Below are positions 34,919 to 47,133 of a DNA stretch of 64,000 nt, piece by piece. Source of the DNA: Galbula dea. Lineage: Eukaryota > Chordata > Aves > Piciformes > Galbulidae. Each line of letters starts with the position of its first letter. Positions within the stretch are counted from its first letter, which is position 1. The notes beneath the pieces were generated by a model. It saw only the letters and a program-made list of their open reading frames with translations. It searched no databases and was not told the origin of the DNA. The translations under genes and the position numbers were made by a program. Location of the stretch: positions 552,816 through 616,815 of the forward strand of contig VWZX01009068.1 of the NCBI GenBank assembly GCA_013399015.1, written 5' to 3'.

Positions 34919-37900
34919 TTTTGAATTTATTCAACATCTTTGAGAAGGAGAGATAGTCCTGCCTGTAGACTGCTACCTGTAAGTGTGTCAAATTCACTGC
35001 TTTGCAACAAGGCTCCTGTAAGCAGAAGAGCTTAGGCATAAAAGGGACTCATTTAGGGTTGAATCCATAAAGGAATTTAAAGTGTCAGGTCTGACTCTTG
35101 CATTTAAGACATAAACCCCAAAATGAGGTGTGCCCACCTCTCTCTGACATACCTTTCCTGTGTTTCCTAAAGTGAAGATCTGCAGACAAAGGCAACGTGA
35201 CTTATAATGCAGAGGTTCCCTAGGAGTCTCAGATTTCCTTTGAGTATTTACAAACTCACTTTGGTCTTGATAAAATTGATCCTGTCCATCTATCAGATGC
35301 CTAATCCCTCTTAGAATCACAAACTGAGATTTGCTATACCTCTCATTAATGCCAGGAATGAAATCTCATACAGGATGTGGATTTATTGATTTTTGACCAC
35401 CCAGGGACTTCAGTTCCCTGAGTCCTACCACCTTCAGGGTTCTTCTAACCACCAGGAAAGGAGCTATTCCTCTGTGTCAAGAGATACATATCTTCAAATT
35501 TTCTTTAATGAACTACTTTGACTTTGTGCAGAATTGAAGTGTCTTTAAGTTATGAAGCAAACAGTATTAGTTTGACAGTATAGTCTATTTGTTGAGGTTT
35601 CTAGCTTGGAAAGGAAGATTAGGGGATTCACTGCATTCCAGTGGCCTCTAAATTATTTTATCTAATGTATATTGGAAGAATTGCTATCAAATAGACCTTT
35701 CAAGTCTAACATTTTGGCATGATTAAGGTGACACTCCAGGACTAATATGCTGACTGGAATGAATCTATTGACAGAAGTATTATCTAGGTACTCTTGAACA
35801 CAGACAAATGATCCTAAATTAGATGTCCACATTCCCTTTAAAATACCAGTTATGAAAACATGATTTCTTCAAAATGGAAGAACAGGTGGCAGTAATGCTG
35901 CCCTTCAACACTTTTCTCTCTCCTCTATAGTACCAAAGTGCATAACATTTTTAATAAAGGACACAATATTAGGGCATAACTTTTTATATGTATAGATACA
36001 CTTTAAATCTGTTATATTAGAGGTCCCAGCTAAATCAGCATAGCATAAAGTTCCTTAGATTGCTGTGGTGTGAGACAGGTGAGTTGACAAAGCTGGGGAT
36101 TACATGAGCCACTCAAATCCCACAGTAAGCATCTAAGCTCTTCTGTTCTGGCTTACTTGTCCTCTAGGAAATTTTAGCTGGAGCTGGGAATCTATGAAAC
36201 TGATGTCTCCACCTCAGAGAACAGCCTGTACATACTCAGTTTAGCCATTAGTTTCCCTGGAAACTTAGCAGAGACACCAGAGCAAAGTGCTTCCAGTAGG
36301 AAGTACTGCTTACGAGTTGAAATCCTGCTGTCTGCACAGTGCTCACCATCTGTAGGTTAGTGCTAGGTTTCCTTTGGAAGTTCCATCTGCTTTTACTGCT
36401 TTCCGTGATTCATAACTACCCAATACTCCATATTTTTAACATGAAGGTTTCCACCTAGAGATCACTGACTGGAATTAAAAAATAAATAGAAAAGTGGTGG
36501 CATATGTGGACAACACAAACATCACTGGCCTATAAAAACCACCATGGCAAAGAGCTGATCAGCTGCTTGGGGAAGAAGAGCAGCAATCACTTTACTCAAA
36601 CACTTCTGCCATCATTTCTCATTTATCTACCTATTCTTGAATCTCCCTTTCCTTTTCTTTCTGAAGCAATTCATACCTACTTCTCCCTTTCCTGCAGGGC
36701 TTTGGGTTTTTTGTTTCACATTTCTTTTACTGTGTTGCTTTATACCATAGTTTGCAGCACTGCTATCAGTGTCACCTTACAAAGAACTTTTATCATCATT
36801 TCTGCTGTTCCTTATCTAAGCTTTGGTTTGTTAATCTAAATAGGTTTAATTTTTATCTTACTTGGGTACAATTAGATACTGATATTAGGAAGATTCCTGA
36901 CTAACATTAAATTATAGTAACAAGAGTATTAAAGCTGATCCAAAATGAAGATACCAAGGCTTTTCTTCTTCTAATTTTAACTTTAAAAACTATGTACATA
37001 CTGACATGGGAATCAGAACCTAAAGCATGTTGCCCATAAGTCCCTGAAATGTTAGCTTTGATTTTTGTCTTGTACATCTGTAAGAGAGAATAGCTCCCCC
37101 TGAAAACCTAGAGTGACAGTATCAGCATTTAACAACTATAATGAAACTAATAGTAAAAAACAAACAAACACAACAAGCCCAAATAACATTAATTTCTTAA
37201 TCTTCTCCATGTTTCTACCACAGCTATGATTATTTCTATTTTATTTACAGGTGGAAGAAATTAGATGTTCTCTTATTACTCTTTGTAATTATTCTCCTTT
37301 TCAGTCCTGGTAGAGTATCTGATAAAACAGCACATACTCTATACAAATGTGAAGTGACCAGTGTAAAGAGGTCTGGCTGGAACCTGATGAGAAATGTAAT
37401 CCCAGAAAGACCCCCAATCTATAGAAATTAACACAATTAAGGTTCATTGAACACTCCTCTGGACCCACTGTCAAAGCAGATAAACAACCCTCCAGTAGTA
37501 TGTGACTGTGTAATCAGATAGAGTCTGGAATTCACTGAGACATGTGGTTATGCTTTGGACACAATGTCAAAATCATTATTTTACCTTACACTCTTCTGTT
37601 TCTTATACCTCTGCCTCCAGCTCAATTATTTATTCATCACACATTCAGATGAACACAAGATAAACAGCAATAAAACCCAGCACATAGAAACTAACACAAG
37701 CTGTACAGAATGGGAATTTAAACACCAAAATAAAATAAACTGTATTTAAAAGCTGATCTAAAATATAACTGTGATTCAGTTGGACAGATATTATTAACTT
37801 AATGGAACATTAATAAGATATTCCATTTATATCTCCTGTTCTGTCTCAAAGTCTCCTGAGGTATTTGCCAATGATTTTTTAATGGTAATATAAAATGCAG

Positions 37901-38091
37901 CCACTTCTGGGATAAACATCCATCAGAAATTAGTAACAAATCCATCATTTAAAAGCTAGATAAGAAGAATTTACCACCTAATTCCATTAACTAGAATATA
38001 GCAAGAACACCAGGCATGTTTCTAAACCTTCCTCATGTAGTCATTCAAAATTCACACAGTATGGTAAAAGTACAAAACCTAAGGTTATGTT
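34919..38091. other. Unique noncoding DNA
   Basis: Frames of 108 codons (34994-35320, minus) and 111 codons (36504-36839, plus) have no family signature. Short AAAC repeats lie near 37157. I see no gene, RNA or transposon. Confidence 0.4.
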
Positions 38092-38850
38092 ATAGAATTA
38101 TACAAACATAGAAATTGTAGGTTGGAAAAGGTTCTAAAATCCTCAAATCTGTTAACCCCACACTGCCACATCTAGCACTAAACCATGTCCCTCAGCACCA
38201 CAACTACATGCTCTTTAAATACTTCCAGGGATGGCGACTCCACCGCTTCCCTGGGCAGCATGGGCCAGGGCTTGACAACCCTTTCAGGGAAGAATTTTTC
38301 CTAACCTTCAAAGAAACTCCCCTGGTGCAACTTGAGGCTGTTTCTTTTTGTCCTATCACTTGTTACCTTGGAGATGAGACCAACTCTTGCCTCGTTGCAA
38401 CCTTCTTTCAAGTATTGTAGAGAGCTATGAGGTCTCCCCTTAGCTTCCTATGGAGGTAGCCCTCTCTTCATTTTCATGGTCCTCCTATTGACCTGCTCCC
38501 CCAGGCCCATGTCTCTCCTGTGCTGAGGACTCCAGAGCTGGCCCCAACACTGCAGGTAAGGTCTCCCCAGGGCAGAGGTAGAATCCCCCCACCCTGCCCT
38601 GCTGGCCACGCTGCTGGTGATGCAGCCCAGGACAGGATTGGCTTCTGGGCTGTGAGCACACATTGCCACCTCATGTCTAGCTTTTCACCCACCAGAATCC
38701 ACAAGTTTTTCTCCTCAGGGCTGCTCTCAATCTATTCATTCCCCTGTCTGTACTGATACTGAGAATTGCCCTAACCCATGTGCAGGACATTGCACTTGAC
38801 CTCGTTGAACTTCATGATGTTCGTATGGACCCAAAACCAGTTCAGTTTAT
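38092..38850 (-). mobile_element. CR1 LINE, 3' end and ORF2 C-terminal part, antisense
   Basis: The longest CR1 copy in the window. In order the plus strand shows the tail ('tagaattatacaaacataga'), 'ttccagggatggcgactcca', 'ttgtcctatcacttgttacc', 'ctgtgctgaggactccagag', 'ctgctggccacgctgctggt', 'gcttctgggctgtgagcaca', 'cagggctgctctcaatctat' and 'gtgcaggacattgcacttga', then 'cctcgttgaacttcatga'. The minus-strand frame keeps pieces of ORF2 (KLDM..QCVL.AQK, SGVLSTGETW) but is broken by stops and shifts. Homology fades after 38850. Confidence 0.95.
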
Positions 38851-39437
38851 GCTGTGAAGCCCTTCCCAAAGAATTAGGAGATAATGTCAACCAGATGGCA
38901 TATCAGTTGGTTCTACCAACAAGGAGTTCATGATAATTGTAGCATGATATAGTTTTCTTGTGTAAAACCTCCTGCATTTAAATCTGTGGACTCTATGATT
39001 TATCTTATCTACACCACAATTTTATTCAGATCATCAGGTTATTGTTTTCTGTTTGAGTATTCTTAAGCAGGCTGTGCACATTTCTGAATGGCATGTCATT
39101 TCACAGTAAACAAGATGCTAAACAAAACTATTAGATATGTTTAAACTTTCTATCAGACTCAGTTTCTTCTCCCTTCCCACACCCTAAACTAAAAATATTT
39201 TGCACATTAACAATTTCTGATTAATAAAATCTGTGATCATAAAACTTTGCCCCCACACTGCTGCTAGACCAATGATTGTCTGTCACTTATGTAACTCTCC
39301 TAAAGATGTACTGTCTTTTCATTATAAAACTAGCAGTGACCTACTTTCTTACTAGGACACATACTTGATGTCTAAAACCAAGCAAGAGAGAACAGAGCCA
39401 AGGAGGCCACAGTGCAACAGGTATCATTGCCTTTTTC
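38851..39437. other. Spacer between two CR1 copies
   Basis: Up to about 38940 there may be further worn CR1 ('atgtcaaccagatggcatat'). The rest is unique AT-rich sequence. Confidence 0.4.
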
Positions 39438-40077
39438 ATAGAATCAGAAAAGCATAGAATGGTTTATGTTAGAAGGGACCTTTAAAGGTCACCTCGTCCA
39501 ACCCCCCTGCAGTCAGCAGGGACATCTCCAACTAGATCAGGTTGCTTAAAACTCTAAACAACCTGGCCTAGTATGATTCCAGGATGGGACATCTACCACC
39601 TCTTTGGGCAACCTGGGTCAGAGTCTCACCACCCTCAGTGTAAAGTATCTCTTCAGTAAGTAAAGTAACTATACTATCTAGTCTAAATCTACCCTCTTAC
39701 AGTTAAAAACCATTAACACAACAGGCTGTCACAACAGGCTCTGCTGAAAAAACCGTGTTTACCTGTTTTATAGACTCCTTTAAGTGCTGAAAGGCTGCTC
39801 TAAGGTCTCCCTGAAGCCTCCAGGCTGAACAATTCCAACTCTCTCAACCTGTCCTCACAGTAGAGGGTTTTCAACCCTTGCATCATTTTTCTGGCCTCCT
39901 GTGGACCTGCTCCAACAGGTCCATGTCTTTCCTGTGCTGAGGACTCCAGAGCTGGCCCCAGCACTGCAGCTGAGGTCTCCCCAGAGCAGAGAGACAGAAT
40001 CTCCTCCCTGACCTGCTGGCCACATTGCTGGGTATGCAGCCCAGGACACAGCTTCTGGACTGTAAGCACACGTTGCT
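39438..40077 (-). mobile_element. CR1 LINE, 3' end and ORF2 C-terminal part, antisense
   Basis: Starts at its 3' tail ('catagaatcagaaaagcata', 'gaatggtttatg'), then 'aagggacctttaaaggtcac', 'cccctgcagtcagcagggac', 'tctttgggcaacctgggtca', 'ctgtgctgaggactccagag' and 'ctgaggtctccccagagcag'. The minus-strand frame retains LWSPQHRKDMDLLEQV and LRELELFSLE, clear CR1 ORF2 pieces, but is interrupted. The 5' boundary at about 40077 meets the same AT-rich head as the copy at 28.4 kb. Confidence 0.95.
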
Positions 40078-40146
40078 TGCAGCCCAGACTAATACAATAT
40101 TTTAGATTTAATTAATAGATTGATATAGATTAATATATGTTAATAT
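40078..40146 (-). repeat. AT-rich head joined to the CR1 at 39.4-40.1 kb
   Basis: 'cagcccagactaatacaata' and 'ttttagatttaattaataga' continue into TATAGATTAATA-type sequence. On the minus strand this gives the same words in the same order as 28377-28414 (33 of 38 identical) and is joined at the same CR1 position. It is non-CR1 sequence shared by two copies. Confidence 0.75.
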
Positions 40147-40347
40147 GTTCCTGGTCTGTTATTGTGCCTTCATAGTGTTTTGGGTATTGAATCAATATAA
40201 GTTTACTGAACCACTTCCTTTACTCTATGGTACAAGCCTAGAATGCTGCTTATATTGACATACTGTGACTGCTGAAGGCCACCAAAAAGCACCTAGAAGA
40301 CACTCAGTCTACTGAGAAAGTTGCATTTTGGTTCATTACATTATATG
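40147..40347. other. Spacer between CR1 copies
   Basis: About 200 bp of unique sequence; nothing recognised. Confidence 0.45.
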
Positions 40348-40462
40348 ATAGAATCACAGAATCATTACAGTTAAAAAAGACCTCTGAGATCATCAAGTCC
40401 ACCCGAGGTAGTGCCCACCACTAAGCCATGTCCCTAAACACCTTGTCTACATGCAGGCAAGT
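40348..40462 (-). mobile_element. CR1 LINE, short 3' end, antisense
   Basis: 'atagaatcacagaatcatta' leads into 'gacctctgagatcatcaagt', then 'ccacccgaggtagtgcccac' and 'aagccatgtccctaaacacc'. This is the terminal 110 bp or so of a CR1 3' UTR of the same kind as the copy at 57.4 kb. It is severely 5'-truncated. Confidence 0.9.
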
Positions 40463-42488
40463 TCCCTTGTACTTCTGCATGATGTAATAGAACATACACA
40501 CACACACATCTTTCCCAGATGAAAGCCCCAAGAACATTACAAAAGCACAGCCAATGACACCAACCCCAAATTTCTCTGAGAAATCCTTACTGTTTCTTCC
40601 CTAGGTGACCATTCTGTCAGATACCAAAGCATACAGCTGACTGTGCTTTACACAGAATTAAATAAGAATGTGAGGTTTATTTTTCTTGAGGATTTTACAT
40701 TTTTTTAGTGTTATGTCTGCCTTTAAAAGATCACCAGAACCTACACAATTACAGACCTTTCTGTTCCAGGTTCCCCCAAAATTCCTTTATATTATTTATG
40801 TAAAGTTGGTGCAAAATGGTAAAGATTTACAAATTTATACTCAAGTCTCAGAAAACATCCTTAAATTATTATTAATAGTATTCAAGTTTATTTATTGAGA
40901 TATATCATAGATGCTTCAGCTGTCCTATTTTGTTCCACACAATTTAGAGAAATGTAGAAAAAGGTCAACACAAACCCCAAATGCTTATAGCTAAAGCATC
41001 AGGACAAATTCACCTTACATTTTGGAGCCAGCTTTGTCCTTTCTACAGTAAATACCTATCCGCATTTTAACAGATAAATGATTGCAAGATGTCACTGAAG
41101 ACAGGTGCTTAGGAGGTCATGTTCTACTTTGCTCTTTCATGCTTTATTTTAACAAATCTGGCATTTTTCTGTCTTAAAAGACACTGTTAGCTGTATAATC
41201 TGAACAGTACAGTTCCCTTGCCTTTTATATAATACTGTACCTTAAAAATTTAAGTTCTATTTATAATACATTTACAGAATACTGAATAGCAAGAGATAAT
41301 TAGCTGAGGGTGTTTCAGCTCTCTAAGAGCTAAAGATGTTAATTGTGAAAATTAAGGATTACAATTAAGTCTGATCCAGATGTTGGAGTATCTGATGTTA
41401 TTCTTTAATTAAAACATTTATTACAAAGCTAGCAAAGGACTATGCTGAGATATCATCTTCAAGCAGGTCTCGTTACTGGCCTTAGCTTCCTATGTGGCAG
41501 ATGATTTTACAGGGTCACACACATGAATAATGTACACCATAAACCAGATGTCATTTCTCAGAGTTATCACTGCACCACAGAGAATGATTACAATAGTAAC
41601 AATATAGTCCAAACCTGCACAAAAAATTAATTTTCATATTGTCATTTCCTACTTTTAGGGTATGTGTATAAAGTGAAACTAACTCCTTTTTAGAGAAGCA
41701 GAGTGGAAAAAACAAGATAAGTATGGTAAGAAATAGGATATGTAAGAAGTCAGTTCCAAAGGAAGGAGATACATGTTGTTTGCCCAGATGTTTTGTGTCT
41801 TTGCATATACAATTACTCTGAATTTCCCTGTTGAGGATGCAAACAATAAGGGAAACAAGGACATCCTACCTGAGGATTTATATATAATATTAACTACTTC
41901 ACTACAGAAAAGAAAATATCTCTGAATATCAGAAGATCAGACAATCAGAGATATGAGGAAGAGGACAATTATTTAGTCTTTCCTCTGGGTCCTGAAAAGT
42001 TGCCTTCTAAGTGCCTTCCTGACCACTTGCAGAAATAAACTTGTAAACTTCCATTCTATGCCTTCCCATGAGTTTTCCTGGCAGATTGCAGTACCCCTGT
42101 CACTGTACCTCCCCCAGTTAATGCAGCAATCAGGTGTGAGTTACATGCAATGAAGGCTGGCTCTTACAAATCATATTTGACTCAAATAATTCAGTTTGTA
42201 TTGAATCTGTGTCACAGATCCAGCAAGTGCCTTAACTGTGCTTTCAGTGAGATTCCTGCAAGAATCTGACAAAATGACAGCAGTGAGCACCAGACAGTAA
42301 GAAGACACAGCTCTCTAAAGTAACCAATGTTCTTTGGACATTTACTTCTTTCAGTGAATAATATCAGGAAACTTTAAAGAAGAAATTGTATTTTTCAGAA
42401 AGTTTGGTGTTTTTTTGAATTAAGGAATTATAAGCTTTTCAATTTGTGCTCCCAAAAATCATGAGTCATTTGAAAAACTTGATTAGCA
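40463..42488. other. Unique noncoding DNA with (AC)n at 40496-40508
   Basis: A short AC microsatellite directly follows the CR1 copy. Beyond it I see AT-rich unique DNA with no gene or element. Confidence 0.45.
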
Positions 42489-42609
42489 TCAAAGAACCTC
42501 TCAGGTTGGAAGGGACTCATAAGGATCAATGAGGCCAACTCCCTGCCTCTCACAGGACTACCTAAAACTAAAACATATGACTAAGAGCATTGTCCAGACA
42601 CTGGGATCT
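42489..42609 (-). mobile_element. CR1 LINE, 3' end, antisense, diverged
   Basis: 'caggttggaagggactcata', 'ggatcaatgaggccaactcc', 'ctctcacaggactacctaaa' and 'taagagcattgtccagacac' follow the CR1 3' UTR type that reads ggttggaagggacctcaaggatcatcgagtccaactcc. It is short and worn, and the terminal ATTCTATG tail is degraded. Confidence 0.8.
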
Positions 42610-43074
42610 CTGTGTTCTGCATCTCCAGTGAAGGGATAACATATAGGACTGATTTTAGGTGCATTCAAGAGTCTGATGTTAGGAACTATAACTGAAAATA
42701 GGATACTCTGACTATTAAGTCATCAATACGAAGTATAGCTATATATCCCAACAGAGCCTTGAACTGTGAGGTTGGCCAAAATTATATCTAATTATATGCT
42801 AATTGAAAGCAAAACCCACTAAAATCTTAACCAAGTTCCAGGAGTTGAAAATGCAGATTTATGTTAGCCTTGAAAGGTCTCTAATATTCAATAATCTTTT
42901 GGAAATGCAGATTCATATATCATTTACTCTGGTGTGTATTAGGAGTAAATTATTAAGAGCTCCATCAGACAAGAGGCCAGGCTGTGTAACTCTGTTCCAT
43001 AAGAACCTGATTGATTCCCACCATCAGCTGTGTGATCAATGCCCCAAGTCTAACCTTTGGACAATGCCCTTAAC
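42610..43074. other. Unique or unrecognised sequence
   Basis: A 108-codon frame (42803-43129, plus) runs into the next repeat and is not supported as a gene. 42990-43074 may belong to the repeat that follows. Confidence 0.4.
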
Positions 43075-43162
43075 AATGTGCTTTAATTTTTGGTCAGCCT
43101 TGAATTCATCAAGCAATTGGACTTGGTGATCATTGTAGATCCCTTCCAACTGAAATATAACT
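43075..43162 (+). mobile_element. CR1-like 3' end, sense
   Basis: 'ttttggtcagccttgaattc', 'aagcaattggacttggtgat' and 'cattgtagatcccttccaac', then 'tgaaata', match the avian CR1-type ending that reads ggcagttggactagatgatcattgtaggtcccttccaactgaaatattctatt. The tail is worn to 'ataacttcatt'. The element could instead be the end of another avian repeat that shares this ending. Confidence 0.65.
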
Positions 43163-44099
43163 TCATTCCCCCAGTTCTACCCTGAGCTTCAGTGTCTTGA
43201 GAGACATGGGAAGAGAGTTGCTATTGAAATCTGTGGTGAGCAGAGGTTTCCTAACAGGCCTGTGCCCTTCCCTACACATAATACACTGTAATACTGAGAA
43301 TTCCTACTGATTCCTTTTGAGTGTCATCTAGTCAGCAGCTAAATATAGCCCTTATAGAACACATATATTAATCGAATTAAATCCATTTTGACATATGAGG
43401 CTTGGTAAGATCAATGACCACTATTTCAAGCCATCCAACATAGAGTGAAAGGATCCAAACGGCAGCTCAACAGTGCTAATAGTCATTAAAAGAAGCTTGA
43501 AGGTGAACAGCTTATTATATACCAAGGGTTTGCAATTTCACTGTTTCCACATGCTAATTCTGGAGACTTTCTGTAATTCTATGGAGATGATGGGGTCAAC
43601 TTTTAAAGCTGAGACACAAATCCTATTATATCTTCTTGGGATTTCACCATTCATTCCTTTGAACACAGAGTGTTTCTTTAAACAAACAAACAAATCCAGA
43701 AAAAGATCACACCTTCTCTTCAGAAAATACAAAACTAACAGAGCCTAATCCTTCCAGCATTTAGATATTTAATGGTGTCAAGGGAAGTGTGTGTGCTCAG
43801 CTTTGCTGAAGAGGAAGAAGTGATACATGTTAAGTACACACTCTGCTTCTTACAGAAAGGAAATGCTAGCACTGGACTTCACAGAACTGAATTCACATCA
43901 GGGGAAGCTGATAGATAAAACACAGGTAACTTTCATTTAAACCTATTAATCATTTGGGAATTTGATTCTGAAATGTGCACAACTTTACAGGAGGTTAAGG
44001 ATACTTGGATCTCACGTTGAAAAAGTGAAAGTCTAAGCTCTCCAGGCATCTCTGAAAACACAGCCTGCCTGTATCAAAAAGTGAAAATTCACTTAAACA
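43163..44099. other. Unique noncoding DNA
   Basis: Holds a short (CAAA)n at 43680-43695. A 91-codon plus-strand frame at 43473-43748 has an overlapping frame on the other strand and no motif. No gene. Confidence 0.45.
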
Positions 44100-44340
44100 C
44101 TGATGGCACTTTCTGTGCCCGAGATCTGTCCTTTACGTTCTTTATTCTCCCTTGACTATCTCCCCTGAGACATTACAGGCATGTCGAAGCATTGTGGGTT
44201 TGTCACTAGGCAAAACGACATAAATTGTGCCCGGCAGTGTCTTTGTCTTTCTTTTCATGCTTGTCACTAGCCACAGGCGAAATGATTCTTTCACTTGAAA
44301 GAGAAAAGTATCTCTATTGTTACCATATGAAGATAAGCCA
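44100..44340. promoter_or_regulatory. Candidate conserved regulatory element (CpG-retaining)
   Basis: Six CpGs fall between 44120 and 44279 in otherwise CpG-depleted DNA. The ten-base word ttgtcactag occurs twice in the same orientation (44200-44209 and 44261-44270, 61 bp apart), each followed by a G/C base, 'ca' and a nearby CGA. No repeat family is recognised. CpG retention with a duplicated motif fits an unmethylated enhancer-like element, but no protein binding site is assigned and the call is inference. Confidence 0.3.
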
Positions 44341-46388
44341 GGGAGTGATTGTCTCTCTATGCTGACTTACTTGAAATCTTTGTTTTCAGAGAAGTGCTGT
44401 GCTGTGAGTCTAAAAGGCACCTGACTCCACTTTAAACATTGTGTAAGTTTAAAGTACAAAGTAAATGAGTTTTACTGAAAAAATGGGAAAGATTACAGTT
44501 TTGTTTATGAAGTGAGAAACACATTTACAGAAGAAACACATAAACCCAAATATTGTGTGCATACTGATATGGTAGTTGACTTAGAGCTGTGAATTTAAAT
44601 TTTTTTTTCTGATGTGCCTACCAGAAAGCTAAAGCTCCTGCTTGGTAGAGTTTTACTAGCAAATAAAAAGAGCATTTTTTTGTTCAGGGTAATTTTCAAT
44701 CTCTGGATTTCCATCCCTGGGTCTTGTTTCATATTTTTGCTTTTATCTTGTTTGCTATGAAATGTAAATTAAATTTCAGAGCACGTTTAGTATTTCTATT
44801 AATACCAGAGACCTTTTTTACTGTGATCTTTTTTTGTTGTTATATGGTGTCTAGCAGAATAATGAAACCTCTAGAATTTATCTGGGAATGAATCTCTTAC
44901 AGAAGTAGAGAGAGACTTTAAAACACTTCTTCTCATACACCTTATTTCATTTTTCTTTCAAAAGAAGAAGCTTTGCACTTTTATATTGTAATTCAGCATA
45001 AGACTTTTTGTGCAAATAAATCATTTTTGCACACTATACTTGATGTTTTTGATGCCATGCAAGAGTTTGTCCTTTGATTTGGGAGAACCTTATATGTGAT
45101 CACACATGCCACATAACTTTGTATTTCTCATTTAGGTGTTTTATTCATAAAGTGGCCATCTCATCCCAGAACAAATACTCTTTATTGGTTATTTTGAATC
45201 TACTGTAATCAAGTCATGTATACACCTGAACTTGGCACACTACAGAGAAGCCTTCAGGCTATTGTAACTGATGTTTGTGAGCAGATGGGTGCTGAGATGG
45301 GACCAACATTTAATTAGCATACTACAGGTGGTAACAGAACTAAATCTACTTAGTGTTGTTAGTGTAGAAATCTAGTGAGCACTGAAGGCAGTTCAAATGG
45401 AAGTCCATGATTCCAACAATTTTATGTGTAGTTAAATCACAGATTGCTAAATACAATGATTAAATGTTGAACTTGAAAGATTTTGTCATCAGATTTTCCT
45501 TGAACACATATATCAGTCCTTGAACTGTGGATAACTACCCAGTCATTTTTCACAGCAACTTGTAAATCTCACTCAAGACAGTTCTGAACAGTACTTGTCT
45601 AGCTTTCCTCTTTCGTGGTTGGGACACACCTGCCCTGAGGACATTCAGAGGGTAGCAGAGATGTCTAAGTTTAGGGGTTTAATGCCACTTTAAGTGTCTG
45701 TATGGACAAGAACTGTGCATGGGAGTGGCTGGCAATAGGACAAAGGAGTTGTGGGAGAGCCAGGATACCTGGATTTTTCCTTCCATATCATTCCACAGTG
45801 TTCAGATGAAGGTTTTAGTGAGGAATGTCTCACAGAGGGAGTATGGGGAACCAGCACTGGCAAGATGCAGCTGGAGGGCAAACGAACAGAAATACATTGG
45901 GACTGCCTGCTGGGATATATTGCTTTGAGGGAGCAGAGGGCACAATTTCTCTGAAGGATGGCACTTGTGAACTTGCTGAGGATAAGACATCAAAACTGAA
46001 TTCACATTATTTTTCCCTCAGTGATTCTTTTCTATGTAGTAGAGCTGAGACAAATTTGCATTTTTCATTAGTTTGGTGTCAGGTAGCACCGTGGATGTAG
46101 GAATGACCTTCAAGTATAATATTGTCTATTCAAGTAATCTCACCAAGTTAAAAACACTGCAGGAAGGTAACTTGAGGAGTATAAGTTTTGAGTGCAATGT
46201 CTTGTCTTTTATTGAAGAACAATTTCATTGTGCCTGTTTTTGAAGTTTCTGCACTGAGGAGACATGCAGGAAGGCCTCAAGATGTCAGGAACTCTGGTAA
46301 AGTTATTTTCCTCTGCATGGGTCATCTCTGTTCAAGTTTTAGATACATTTCTTTGCTATCTCTTATTCAGATCCATGTCTTTAGGTTA
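44341..46388. other. Unique noncoding DNA
   Basis: Overlapping frames on both strands at 45690-46100 are mutual shadows. 45757-45800 ('gagccaggatacctggattt') resembles the head of a MIR-type SINE. No gene. Confidence 0.4.
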
Positions 46389-46450
46389 GTAGAACATAGT
46401 TGCAAGTAGAACAAAGTAGTAGTAGTTCTACATAGTAGAACAAAGTTGCA
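46389..46450. repeat. Short imperfect direct repeats (GTAGAACAWAGT)
   Basis: gtagaacatagttgca at 46389-46404 and gtagaacaaagttgca at 46435-46450 differ by one base. A third partial copy (gtagaacaaagtagta) sits between them at 46406. It is local tandem duplication with no known family. Confidence 0.75.
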
Positions 46451-47133
46451 TATCTGTGATTGCTGAGGTTGTGCAGGCAAGAAGTTGAATATGTGGTGGA
46501 AAACTTTGAAATCCCTGCCCTAGTCTGAGGCTAGGCTTTCTTTTGTGTTGTTTTCTTTTGTTTGTTTTCTAATTAAATAAACTGTAGCCTGAAGAAATTA
46601 TTTTCTGATGTATAACCCTTCCTGTGTGGAGATCACTTCTTTTAATACATGTTTTGGGAGAGCAAGACTACAAGCAAATGGATAAGCCACAGAATTATTA
46701 ATTTGGCTGTAAGTTCATTTTAAGCTTCACTTTTTTGCAGTGTTAAGAAATCCAGCTGCGAAAGACTGATTTAAACAGGGATAATATAAAATTAGGAAAA
46801 AAGTGAACAATAGAAATATTCTCCAAACTGAACTCCAGAGTAATTATTTTTCTTCATTCCCCTACAAATCATTACATCTAAACCCCATATCTTTAAAAGC
46901 ATTTTAGACAGGAAATAAAATGTGTGGCAAACACCTCCTCATATCATTACTTTAAAGTTCTTCCTGATAAACAACATTTGTGTTGCCATATTTTGCTATC
47001 AAAATAGCTTCATTTGGAACACTGTCAGTGTCAGAACTCTTTTATCATCTAAATAGTTTAATTATGTCTCATACAGAAAATCTTTTAGGTGCATTTTAAA
47101 TACCCTCTTTCTATGTGTTTGTCCTCTATGTAG
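46451..47133. other. Unique noncoding DNA
   Basis: AT-rich unique sequence. Nothing recognised. Confidence 0.45.

Noticed and set aside
38448..38756. Several overlapping 70-80-codon frames with W- and G-rich translation
   Set aside because: They are broken frames of CR1 ORF2 and their shadows, not host genes.
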